Positions 10,335-21,112 of a stretch of 64,000 bases of DNA are shown in pieces; position 1 is the stretch's first letter; each line of letters opens with the position of its first letter. Made by a program: the position numbers and the translations under genes. Location of the stretch: NCBI GenBank assembly GCA_028023455.1, contig JAQFVV010007255.1:56661-120660 (forward strand), written 5' to 3'. Source of the DNA: Epiperipatus broadwayi. Lineage: Eukaryota; Onychophora; Udeonychophora; Euonychophora; Peripatidae. The notes below the pieces were generated by a model. That model was not told the origin of the DNA. It worked only from the letters and a program-made list of their open reading frames with translations, and searched no databases.

Positions 10335-11885
10335 CTCCAAAAGTGCTCTATGTTAATCTACATAGTTCTTTTATTTGGGTTTTAATAAATTAAAAGGGGC
10401 CCTCTTTTGCTTCAAATCCAAATTGTATATGAATTTAAATATGGAAAGCTATTTTTTATAGGTATGAAAATGCAGTAGACTAACATATTCCTTGACATTC
10501 TGTAAATAATAATTAATCTTCTAAAGAGAGTTGTATATGTTGAATTATGTCTCTATTTTTGAAGATCCAATTTATCTGCTGGGGTATTTGTGGAAAAGTT
10601 ATTTCAGTTATATTCTTGGTAACATACTGGTAAGATAATTTATAGTCTAGACTAAAACTGAAATTAACACACATGCATTTAATAATTGGCAGTTGCTCCT
10701 TACTTTTAAGATATACATTTCAGATATTCCATGTTTGGCAGTACTAAATTTATAAATATGAACAGAAAAAAATTGAGAAATGAGCAAATATTTCTTTTAA
10801 AAATAGATTCTTTATTACTTCTTACTATTCTCCCAACAACATCCATTATTCACAAGCTCTGGTCATTTAAAACTATCTTTAGAACACAGCCTTTTGATTA
10901 GAATGTACAAACATATATAAAAATGCAGGAACCAATAAAGAATGTATTTTAGACAATCAAGTGTATAATTGATACAGAACTTCAATAAAAAATAATTCTA
11001 TATAACAGATAGGGATCAATAATATAACAAAGAAGATTATCTCAAAATAAAATTATAAAACCTTCCCATTATTAGTAACCTAAAACATATATATTGTAAC
11101 AGAAAAGAGAATTTGGGGATGTTCATCCCTGTGTGAAAAATATCATTGGTTCCAAGTAAACATAATAATGAGCAATATTAAAAAAGAGTATAAATAAGAT
11201 GAAGCAATATAATTAATGTTAAGTATAAATAGAATATATATGAGCATGAGAGATATCTCTCTGAGAGATCAGCCAGCTAGAACCTTAGTGCAACTAAAAT
11301 TAACTATGATTAACTATACATCAAACAGCATTACAATAAGTATAACTCATTCATAAGGAATACTCAAAAGAAACAACCATTTATCATAATGAAAGATCAA
11401 TAATAAAATATATCAATACAATAAATCAACAGACAGTCTTGTGATAAGGTTTGAAATGGGTCTACTGTAGACCAGACGAACTATTTTAGCCTTTGCCAGC
11501 TTGGGCAATTATTTAAATATTCATTTCGATGTGCCAACTAAATGCTGATCCATAGAATATACAACCAGAAGAACATTAATGCTGGGATATTAAACATGCT
11601 CATCAACATCAATGTCCTGTACAGGCCAACTATAAACTTCGATTCTAATAAAACTAAACTAAAATAAAATGTAGTGCAGGGGCTTTAAAGAATATTATTT
11701 GAATGCCAATCTAGTATCAACTAAATGCCCTAAGCAGTAAAATACATCCCCATTGATATAATCAGACCATTAAGCAGAAATCTAACTCAGAAGAACACAA
11801 ATTCATGTACTGCTATGATGATCAAGAGATAATGCAATACATTTTTTAACAATTGAATTCAAGTTTATTAACAACAATAAAAAAT
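10141..11885. other. AT-rich DNA with a (CA)n(TA)n microsatellite, no gene seen
   Basis: A dinucleotide run lies at about 10299-10334. The rest shows no convincing coding sequence. 11430-11680 is less AT-rich (TACTGTAGACCAGACGAACT) but no element family was recognised there. Confidence 0.4.
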
Positions 11886-11899
11886 AAAATTAAAGTCTC

Positions 11900-12550
11900 T
11901 AGAATATGGTTCTACAATTAGAATCCTGAATTTGATTAACATATATCAATAATAAAAAAATCACATTGTGATTTACATAGATGTGATTTACAATATTCAA
12001 GTTATTATATTGATTTACAATGCCTCGTAATGAGTTTACATAAATGCATATATATATATGCACATATGTGCATTTTATAATATAGAAATGAACACATATT
12101 TGAATTGACATTTAATAATAAAAATTCATCAAATTTTACATATATGTATTGATTAACATAAAATCAAAATTCAATTTATTAAATTATGGTTTGCATATAT
12201 GTTCTATTGTGGTTTGCATATATGTTCTACTAGGTTTACTTAAAATGCATATACATATATACATATTAGTGGGATATATTAATTTATTTACATAACATAT
12301 TTGAATTTATCAAAATAATAAACTTATTAATTTTTATATCATGTAATTAACATATATGTTTGTGCACATAGGAGTGTATGTGCACATTGGCATTTATATC
12401 CCATATTTCATTTTTGTCACAATAAAATTTATTTTATAATAAGTAATTAATTCTTGATTTAACATATATGTTGTGCATATTTAATTGCAGGCACACTCTG
12501 ACATCTATATCATATATTCCATTTTGTCAAAATAAAGTTATTAAAAATTA
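11900..12550. repeat. Degenerate minisatellite with ~110-base period
   Basis: The motif AACATATATGT / GCATATATGT followed by GTGCACAT-like sequence, a CATATTTCATTTT-like block and AAAATAA...TTATT recurs at least at 12353-12440 and 12462-12545, with weaker copies near 12050 and 12240. A 21-base direct duplication (GTTTGCATATATGTTCTA) sits at 12187-12232. The apparent 70-residue frame on the minus strand (11899-12111), with repeated YVN, is a by-product of this repetition. Confidence 0.5.
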
Positions 12551-14095
12551 TTTTCACAATTAATTGCATTTGGAAATCATATAAACTGCATTCGTTACTC
12601 TATACTAATTTCCACTATTTATCAATTAGTTTTTTAAAAAAAAATACTATCAACCTTTTTTTTTCTTTTAAAAATATAAAGTCAATTTTTGTTTGACTGG
12701 TACTAGTTGATTGATTAATTATCAACATCTATAACTTCAAATTATAGAATTGTCTACTAATCCTTTACTTTTTTATTTGTTTATTTTTAATCCAAGCAAA
12801 ATTGTTTGCTGGTATTTTTTAAAAAGCCATTTTTAGGGAAAAAATATTTAAAATTTCATTAATAATGTTACTCCCCATCAGCTGTATATATGTTTATCTA
12901 TGCTTCTCTGTATATAGATATATCAGCATATGTATAATTACTTCTTCAACTGATGGTTTCTCTTGGTAAACTTGATTTTTGGTCCATTAGGAAAGTATAG
13001 TCCAGGATTATCATCATCAGATAAAAGTATAATTCAGATATGGTTGTCAGCATTGATCAGTTACCTTCTGGCTAAAAATGGTCCAGACAAGTTACCTGTT
13101 TTCTCCACATTTAAGCAGGCTAGTGAATACAGAACTGTGTCAGGCTTTATGACTCAAAACTTTAGCATAGTAAATTAGTAGACTGCAGCTGAACTTATCC
13201 CTTTTTCATCTTTGAATTCTTACATCTTCATGGCAGTTCTCTATAATTCTGCCATCCATCTCTCTGGCTAGATAATTGCTGCCAAGCTACAACTACAACA
13301 ACATATTATAACCAGTTTTTGCAGCTGGCCAATTTGGCCACTACTTCTCAAAAATATTAAAGCCAAACTAAAATAATCTTTTTATCATCTCTTTTATAGC
13401 TAGATTGCTGAGGTTATAAAAACATATTACATATGGTTTTGAATCTATCTAATCCTTTTGAAAACAAGTTTGAAGTTTTATCAAAAGTATAATTGGAAGA
13501 AAATGATTTCAATTAACTGTAATCTTTTGGAATTTTCTAATTTACATTTTTAAAATAGAGAAAAGAAATGTATACAAGCATTATTTTAAAAATAAATCAT
13601 GCTTGTTTTTAAATTCAAAATCAGAATACAATATTAATTTATTTAAACCTTTTTTTAAAATTTATAATAAAATTCTGTTTTAAATCCAGAGTTATTTAAC
13701 CCTTTACACTTATTATTATTCCCAGTGAATGTAAAAAAATATCTACAAAAAATTATGTTTGTAATTATTTCTACTTTTTCTTTACTTGTTTGAGGTTAAA
13801 CCATGTATTAAATTATATTTCTTCCCAATGTTAGTATGAAATAATATCACCATTGTCAAGCTTATGTTATTAAAGGAAAATGATTAGATCTCAACTAGTA
13901 ACAAGATTGAGTGTGATGTAAAGAATGAGAAGGAGTATTTAGAATATGTGGATTAACAACATGTTTATTTTCTTCAGTTTCACCATTAGTTGATTTCAAA
14001 TTTTTATTAGAAGAAAGTGATAAAATAAATGGTATTTACAAATTTGTTGTTCATCATCAGCTTTGTTTGAAACAGTTAGTTTTTTTAATATTTCA
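12551..14095. other. AT-rich DNA, no gene identified
   Basis: 12960-13340 is somewhat less AT-rich and holds a 71-codon open frame (12963-13178, plus) with no recognisable domain; it could be a relic of an unidentified element. Nothing else is supported. Confidence 0.35.
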
Positions 14096-14099
14096 ATAA

Positions 14100-15060
14100 A
14101 CTCCCTCATGTTTTTCAAATCATATTTTTTTTAAATTAGCAAGTAATTTAGCATTACCAAAATCAGGTTTGTGATCCAATTTCAAAAAAAATATGAAGTA
14201 AAAGCTGATGCATTCAACTTCTGATTGAAGGCATTTTATGTCCCTTAATTCTGATATTAATTCATTTATTGGATTGCTATGTGTAGTCTTTATGAGCATT
14301 ATAAACACGGAATTTTATAAACACCTTGGTATTTCAAAAGTGCTCTGTCATTAGGTTTATGGGAAAATCATCAATTTTTTTGCCAGTGGAAAAACGTTTT
14401 TATGTTAAAATTAGATAGTCCTTTATTGATGTTATCAGTGATTCATATAATATAAGATAAAACCACTCTTATTGAATTATCAAACTTGGAAAAAATTGAT
14501 AATTCAACTAGTTATAGAATCATTTTAAAGGAGTTACTTATAAAATTAGTAAAAGTCTATCTAATTTTAACATAAAGGCTATTTTTGCCTCTAGCAAAAA
14601 AATTGTTATTTTTTCCATAAGCCTAAAAACAGAGTATTTTTGGAATACCAGGGTGTTTATGAAATTCCATGTTTACAGTATTCAAAAAGCTATGTATATC
14701 AATTCAATAGATGAATTAATGTCAGAATTAAGGAGTATAAAAATGCTTTCAATCAGAAGATAAACACCTTAGCATTTACTTCACATTTTTATAGAAATTG
14801 TTCACAGATCTGATTTTGATAATGCTAAAATACTTGATAATTTGAAAAATATGATTTAAAAAATGTGAAGAAACTATTGAAATGTTAAAAAGACCAACTG
14901 GTTTAAATAAAGTTGATGAAGCACAACGTATTCCAGTTTTGTGGAGACCATTTATTTTTATCTTTTTTTCTGATAAAAAGTTGAAATCAATTAATGATGA
15001 AACTGGAAAAATAAACATGTTGTTAATCTAAATATTCTGAATGCTCTACTATTTCATGCT
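14100..15060. pseudogene. Inverted pair of Penelope-like GIY-YIG endonuclease relics
   Basis: Two decayed copies of the same coding segment face each other: minus strand 14110-14345 and plus strand 14640-15000. In the plus copy, frames can be read as GVYEIPC, a YSKSYVYQ-like stretch where YIG is expected, then NVRIKEYKNA. This is the order of a Penelope GIY-YIG nuclease (GVY-[KE]-IPC, Y-IG, R-x-KEH). Downstream come FASHF-like and RPTGLNKVDEA segments, the usual C-terminal tail. The arms extend into shared flanks (TATGTTAAAATTAGATAG and its complement near 14400 and 14560). Stops and frameshifts abound, so nothing functional is encoded. Confidence 0.65.
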
Positions 15061-16090
15061 CAAACTCACTCTTTACATCACTCTCGATCTCTTATAACTT
15101 GAAATCTAACAGTTTTTCTTTAAAAACTTAACCTTGATAATGGCAGATGCTATTTTGTTGATATATTGGGAAGTAATACAAAATAATACATGGTTTAACC
15201 CAGAAACTACTTTATCTACATCCTATAACTGTGTAAACATTAAATATAATTATATAGATTTTTGCACTACAAATTATTAGGAAAATAAGAGCAGCTAAAT
15301 ATGGTGTTAAATTTACTCTATTATCTGATCGTACAATAGACATTATAAAAACAATTACAAAAATATTTATATAAATATAAAATGAACCTTACAAATAAAT
15401 GCATATAGGTTAATATAATACACACACACACACATCTCTCTGCCCCATAAAGAAAACATTTAGTAACAAGAAATAGCCAAAATATATTCCATTGTTTGTC
15501 TTAATCTAATAAAATAGTAGAAAGATATGTGTGCTACTCATTAATTCAAAGGTTAAATCATTGTGTATTTCACAGCAATATTTAGGAGTATGAGACATTT
15601 TAGAATTAAAACAGAAAATAGTTGTGCATTTTAAAAATAATAAAAGGTGGTTAAAGTTAAACTGCTTACAAAATAATTATGGCTTTTTTAAATTACACAT
15701 ATTTTAAATTACATAAAATTTAAATTCCACCTACAGTTTATATTTGTGCATTTTATAGGACTTTGTAGCAACTCCCCAAATGTAGTATCCATTTTTCAGG
15801 TTAGTTCTTTTGTCAGTTTGCACATTAAATTTTCATTATTGCTGATTTATTTAACATTTATCCTTGGATTTTCTGATTCTTTTAGCATAAAAGATCTTGT
15901 GAGAAGCAACTTATTGTAAGCAAATAAACTATTTGATTTTCCAAACAATATATTGTAGACTGCATTTAACAGCAAGTGAGAATGGTTAAGGAATTAACCA
16001 AAAGTACTTCTGCTGATTGAAAGTCTGTATATAATAGTTAATTACCATTTTATATTTATTGATGTTATATATATAAGAATATATATATGA
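15061..16090. other. AT-rich DNA, no gene seen
   Basis: Holds a (CA)7 run near 15421. No coding sequence recognised. Confidence 0.4.
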
Positions 16091-16094
16091 TAAT

Positions 16095-16690
16095 AAAACA
16101 AGTTATAAATTTTGTAACTTGCTCATAGCTTGCATTTTATGATCACTAGATGGAGCTTTACCAATAGCTCACTAACAAGCTTTGTTTACATAAACACTGA
16201 GAGAGAGATAGAATTCAATATCTCTTTCATTGTCTCCAACCTTTAAACAATGTTTTCGAGTTAGTTGGCTCACGTCAGTAAAGGGTAGGAAGACTAGAAA
16301 CTAGATCTAAACACCAACTCTACAATCAGCGTTTATGAAGCATGCTTCTATCAGCTTGAAAGCATGAATTTTTCAGATACATAAATATCTTCAAATCCAG
16401 TCAAACAAACTAGATAGATATATGGGTCTGAATTCAGTTCAGTTTCATCATATAGTAAAAGCCTCTGCAATCTGTATCATTGCAAAAACCTTCAAGGGTA
16501 CATTTATGATAAACAAAACAAGTTATAAATTTTGTAACTTGCTCATAGCTTGCATTTTATGATCACTAGAAACCATGGATTAAAGGTTGGAGACAATGAA
16601 AGAGATATTGAATTTGATTTCTCTCAGCATTTTTGTAAACAAAACTTGTTAGTGAGCTATTGGTAAAACTCCATCTAGTGATATATATAT
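16095..16690. repeat. Family C repeat with exact 420-base direct repeats
   Basis: A 55-base segment is repeated identically at 16095-16149 and 16515-16569 (ends in GCATTTTATGATCACTAG), exactly 420 bases apart. The first is followed by the unit read toward GATGGAGCTTTACC and a minus-strand ribozyme-like segment. The second jumps at CACTAG to AAACCATGG and continues in the opposite sense to GTAAAACTCCATCTAGTGAT. The element therefore combines tandem and inverted organisation. Homologous units lie at 20.27-21.11 kb. Confidence 0.75.
16232..16294 (-). ncRNA. Hammerhead-like motif, family C copy 1
   Basis: On the minus strand: an outer stem I GUCUUCC / GGAGAC-type helix, then CUGACGU (16272-16278), stem II GAG...CUC, GAAA, and a decayed stem III. 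The base at position 9 is U where the hammerhead consensus has A, and the stem III/cleavage segment has drifted (AACAUUGUUU). Probably inactive; reported because two sister copies preserve the rest of the fold. Confidence 0.45.
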
Positions 16691-17750
16691 ACTTTTACAA
16701 ACAGAAATGACCATTGTCTAAATATAATACATATATAAATAATTTATTAAAAAGTGTAATTTTATAATTGCAGTAAGTAATAACAAGTTTTCTTAGGATT
16801 ATTTATTCAAAAACTACTAATCTTTTAAAATAATTTAAAGAATATTAACTTATCAATGTTATCAAAATGGACTAAATTTCATTTCAATTTTATATTGATC
16901 TATCTTAATAAGTTGTGACAGAGATAAATGGATCTACTAAAAATCATGTAATGAAGCAGTAACTTTAAATTGATAGATTTTTTTATTAATATTTGGAACA
17001 AAAATCACATAGTAAAATAGGTTTTCTTAATCAATATTATATTTTTTATGAAGGAGCTACTAAAAATTTAATTTTTTCTGATAGAACAAAGAGACATTAA
17101 TAAAATTACAGTTTAGTTGATTTCACTGGGTTAGATTGAATATTAGATTTAAATTTATTATATACTCTTGTGGCTTAAGTTTTTTTTTTTTATCATTTAT
17201 TAATAAATATACAAAAAGAATCATAAAAAAAGAGAATAAACTAGAATAAATAGTTAATCTTTTACTTGAAATCAAAGTATTAATAATATAAATATATTAA
17301 TAAACAATTCAATTTTATATTTATAACATAAAATTTATAACCAAAGCTATTTTGACTGTGTGTGTGCGTATATATATATATATACATAATCTAAACACGC
17401 ATAATGCTAAACTGGAAATAATTTAAATTAACGACTCCAAATAATATTTAAATAATTCCTTGTATAAAAAGTTTTTACATTTATCAATAAATCAAAATAT
17501 AATTTCATGACTTAAGACTCAAATGAAAATTTCCTTTTTGGATATTCGACGAAGAATCATTTTAAACAATTAGAAAATTATAAGGTAAAAGTGGAGTTAT
17601 TTATTAGCAAGATTTCAGGGTTTCAAATAAAATTTTTTTCCAGATACAAGAATTTACTAGATTTATTTTCTTACGGTATTGGAGTTTCTTAAACACGCCC
17701 AAGACAGCCCATTGTTATGGCGCTCATCTGCTATAAATGGAATTTAAAAC
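16691..17750. other. AT-rich DNA with a TG/TA microsatellite, no gene seen
   Basis: A (TG)n(TA)n run lies near 17357-17384. Nothing coding recognised. Confidence 0.4.
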
Positions 17751-17751
17751 T

Positions 17752-17846
17752 GAGAGTTGATGGCCGAGTGGTCAGCACAGCCGCCTTATGACCAGTTGTT
17801 CCAGGGTTCGCTTCCCGGCCGACGCTTTGACACATAAAAAAAGATA
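17752..17846 (+). mobile_element. tRNA-derived SINE, subfamily 1
   Basis: GATGGCCGAGTGGTCAGCAC (A-box region), GCCGCCTTATGACCAG, GGTTCGCTTCCCGGCCGACG (B box), then CTTTGACACAT and an A-run. Same order and tail as the copies at 3.96, 43.99 and 51.74 kb. Confidence 0.78.
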
Positions 17847-18240
17847 CTTACTTTAGGTAAATATGACCAAACATAAACCATGAACAACATAATTAATTAC
17901 TGTTAAGCAATGAATATTTAGTGAAGGACTAAACTGATTCAGAAGACCATTAGTGAACATATCTTCCATTTGGAATCTCTGCAAATTTCCTTTAGAATTT
18001 TTGTTACCAGCTAAGAAATCTTATACACCAATTAAATAAATAATAGAAATATGATGATTAATAAAAAAAACATCAGTATGTTACTAGAAAAATGTATGAG
18101 GAAAACAAGAGATACTTACATATTAGACCTGCTGCCTTTGTTTGCGACAGTAGAATGCTGTATCTTTTTCCAGTGTGGGGGATGGGAGGTGGATGTTTGC
18201 GATAACATAATGGCATATTAAAAAGTCACAACTAACTGTT
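17847..18240. other. AT-rich DNA, no gene seen
   Basis: No recognisable feature. Confidence 0.35.
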
Positions 18241-18469
18241 TTTATTTAGTATCCTAACAAATTTATTATTTTTGTATACAAATTCATATATTTTGTATTG
18301 TTAAAATTTTGATCTATTAATATGGCATTTTCCCATTGCAAACATCCTCCTCCCTCCGCTGAAGAAAGATACAAATTCTGACATTGTGGGAAGCAGGTGT
18401 AATACGTAAGTACCAAAAAGATTATACTTGATTCACATTTTTCTTTTTTCAGAAGTGTCAGTATCTTAC

Positions 18470-19015
18470 TTGTAATTGTAAATAATATTTTAATTTTTGA
18501 AGTGCAGATAGCTGAAAACTGAAATAAATTGAGACACTGCCAAATCTCACTACACTCAAACCTAAACACACAACAAAGATTTTACGAGAAAAGGGTGGCC
18601 ACCCTTCTCTCAACTTTTTTTTTATATATATCTAAGCCAGTCATAAATATTTAGGGTTGAAAGCTTGAAGCTTTAAATATATTCACAAATAACTCACTGA
18701 GTCTAAATTATAAACATACAATGCAAAATCCTATGATTTACTACATAGTAGTTTTTAGAATACATAACAAGCAGTAAAGTATGTAAATAATATTTTAATT
18801 TGCGAAGCACAGATAGTTGAAAACTGAAATAAATTGAGACACTGCTGAATCTCACTGCACTCATTAAAATACCTATCCGACAGCCAATCAGATGTCATGA
18901 TAGCTCGTAAAATCTTTGTTGGGTGTTTGGGTTTGATTGTCATTTAGATGGCTATCATGACATCTGATCAGATAGGTATTTTAATGAGTGCAGTGACATT
19001 CAACAGTGTCTTGTA
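18470..19015. repeat. Direct and inverted repeat cluster
   Basis: 18478-18555 and 18784-18860 are direct copies (GTAAATAATATTTTAATTT, then AAATTGAGACACTGC). 18838-18903 pairs with 18951-19010 as a long imperfect hairpin (ATTAAAATACCTATC with GATAGGTATTTTAAT, and GATGTCATGATAGC with GCTATCATGACATC). AACAAAGATTTTACGAG near 18572 is the complement of CTCGTAAAATCTTTGTT at 18904. The open frames at 18246-18569 and 18755-18943 are shadows of this repeat. Confidence 0.65.
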
Positions 19016-19239
19016 ATTGTATAATTTTTTCATCAACAATAATCATTCTAATTCTTAGATAAAAGTTAGGGTTATTTAATCTAAATAGTTAAAACCTTTA
19101 TTAAAAGCAACTCATATAATACTTTATGTTTTGGAAATTCAATATAATATTAACTGTCATAAGAATTTGATAGTATTATGAATTAAAAACATTAAAAAAA
19201 TTTCAAGTTTTCTAAATCTCTTATTTCATTCCAATATCA

Positions 19240-19645
19240 GCCTTTCAAGCTAATTGAGCACGCGCCTTTGAAAGTGTTAAATAAATGAATACTCTCTTCT
19301 TCAATCCGAGATATAGCATTTATGCAGGAATAAAAAGAATCCCTCTTATTCCTATGACTCAAATTCTTTTATATGAGCAAATCTGAAGAACTTCTGAAGA
19401 GAGCGTGAGTAGATTCTCACTTTAAATTACTATTTACAATATTATTTGGCTGAATGACGTCGGTGTAATTACTTAGAATTTACTAGACGTCATTCTTACT
19501 GAAACTTAATTATGAGTAAATAAGCAAATATTTTATCTAGCACCGTGCTTGCAATTATATTTCATTCCAATATCAGCCTTTCAAGCTGATATTGGAATGA
19601 AATATAATTGCAAGCACGGCGCTAGATAAAATATTTGCTTATTAA
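19240..19645. repeat. Family E repeat plus a near-perfect 58-base hairpin
   Basis: 19283-19390 matches the family E copy at 2.26-2.41 kb in complementary orientation. 19519-19576 and 19585-19643 form a hairpin with one mismatch and an 8-base loop (CCTTTCAA). The hairpin arms carry ATTTTATCTAGCACC, shared with the 2.17 kb copy. This is a head-to-head arrangement of the family E end. Confidence 0.75.
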
Positions 19646-20265
19646 ATCTCTTATTATTATTTTGTTTGCAATTTTAGAATGCATTTATTATATTGAGATA
19701 ATTATTTTATATTTTAAAAATATGAAACATCACTATATATTATATACATGAAGGGTTTTTGTGATAAAAAGTGTTTAAATTAATATTTGAAGAGGGTGGG
19801 GCTAAACTCTTTGGTCTAAGATTTTATCCAAGTAATGTTTTTCATACATTTATTCATACTGCTATACAGAAAGTTATGTGCTAAATGAATTGAGTAATAT
19901 ATAAAAGATTTATTGTGGTACATAAATAATAAACAAACATATTGATTTGATTACCAAAGGATAACACTCTGGCTTTAATATTAGTTCACACCCACAAATT
20001 TTGCGAAAAGAAATTAATCCTCACAAATGCATTATTAAATTGATATTAAATTTACTTGCACTCACTTGTCAATAAGTGTTTTATAAGCATATGTGATTCA
20101 TTTATGCTTAGAGCCTATTATTATATAAACTACCCATTATGATTGATCAATAAGGGTTGGTTTATATAAGAATAAGCTATAAGCACAAGTGATTCAGTTA
20201 TGATTTTAAAATACTTATTTGCAAGTAAGAGCACTTAAATTTAATTTCAATCTAATAGCATATGT
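19646..20265. other. AT-rich DNA, no gene seen
   Basis: No recognisable feature. Confidence 0.35.
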
Positions 20266-20480
20266 GTGAAGAATAATTTCCTTCCACAAGATATATATAT
20301 ATAATTAGTTTCCAACCAGTAACCACCTAAACATTCACAGTAAATATAGCAACCAATAGCTCCTAACAAGCTTTGTTTACATAAATGCCAAGAGAGAAAG
20401 AATTCAATATCTCTTTCATTGTCTCCCACCTCCAGACCATGGTTTCGAGCTAGTTGGCTCATGTCTGTGAAGGGTTTCTA

Positions 20481-20542
20481 GTCTTCCAACCCTTCACTGA
20501 CACGAGCCAACTAGCTGAAACCATGGTCTGGAGGTGGGAGAC
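20481..20542 (+). ncRNA. Hammerhead-like motif, family C copy 2
   Basis: Outer stem I is an 8-bp helix, GUCUUCCA (20481-20488) with UGGGAGAC (20535-20542). Inner stem I is CCUUCA (20491-20496) with UGGAGG (20529-20534). Stem II is GAGC around CAACUA with GCU. GAAA is at 20517-20520. Stem III is ACC-AU-GGU and the cleavage triplet is GUC. The core strand reads CUGACAC where the consensus is CUGANGA, so positions 8 and 9 are substituted and activity is doubtful, while every helix is preserved. Confidence 0.55.
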
Positions 20543-20896
20543 AATAAAAAAGATATTGAATTCTATCTCTCTCAGCATTTATGTAAACAAAGTTTGTTAG
20601 GAGCTATTGATAAAGCTCCATCTAATGATCATAAAATGCAAACTATAAGCAAGTTACGAAATTTATAACTTGTTTTTTTTATCATAAATGTAGCTTTGAA
20701 GGTTTTTGAAATGCTATATATTGCAGATGCTTTTACTATATGGTGAAACTGAACTGATTTTGGACCCATATAGCTGTCTGGTTTGTTTAGCTGGATTTGA
20801 AGACATTACGTGTCTTATAAATTTCATGCTTTCAAACTGATAGAAATATGTTTAATAAATGCTGATTTTAGAGTTAGTATTTAGATCTAGTTTCAT

Positions 20897-20958
20897 GTCC
20901 CTACCCTTCACTGATGTGATCCAACTAGCTTGAAACCAGCTGGTCTGAATGTAGAGAC
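20897..20958 (+). ncRNA. Hammerhead-like motif, family C copy 3
   Basis: Core strand CUGAUGU (20911-20917), GAAA (20932-20935), stem III ACC-AGCU-GGU and cleavage triplet GUC, with predicted cleavage after 20945. Inner stem I pairs UUCA with UGAA. Outer stem I pairs GUC-C-CUA with UAG-A-GAC. Stem II is weaker (one U-C mismatch). Only A9, here U, departs from the catalytic consensus. Confidence 0.55.
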
Positions 20959-21112
20959 AACAAAAGAGATATTGAATTCTATCTTTCTCTGTGTTTATGT
21001 AAACAAAAGCTTGTTAAAAGCTATTGGTAAAGTTCCATCTAGTGATCATAAAATGCAAGCTATAAGCAAGTTACAAAAATTATAACTTGTTTTATTTATC
21101 ATATATATATAT

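Larger units (their letters stand above)
20270..21112. repeat. Family C repeat, inverted dimer followed by a plus-strand unit
   Basis: 20349-20470 and about 20495-20620 are long inverted arms (GCTCCTAACAAGCTTTGTTT and its complement). They meet at a ~20-base apex near 20474-20493 where two ribozyme-like segments lie head to head. After the end block TATAAGCAAGTTAC...TATAACTTGTTTT and TTATCAT, a second plus-strand unit runs 20690-21100 with the same end, followed by (AT)n. The repeat is non-coding. Confidence 0.78.

Noticed and set aside
12963-13178. 71-codon open frame as a small host gene
   Set aside because: No domain, splice context or repeat homology supports it; kept only as unassigned sequence.
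19240-19645. A hammerhead in family E (CUGAAGA near 19385)
   Set aside because: CUGAAGA fits CUGANGA, but no GAAA strand or closing helices follow in either direction.
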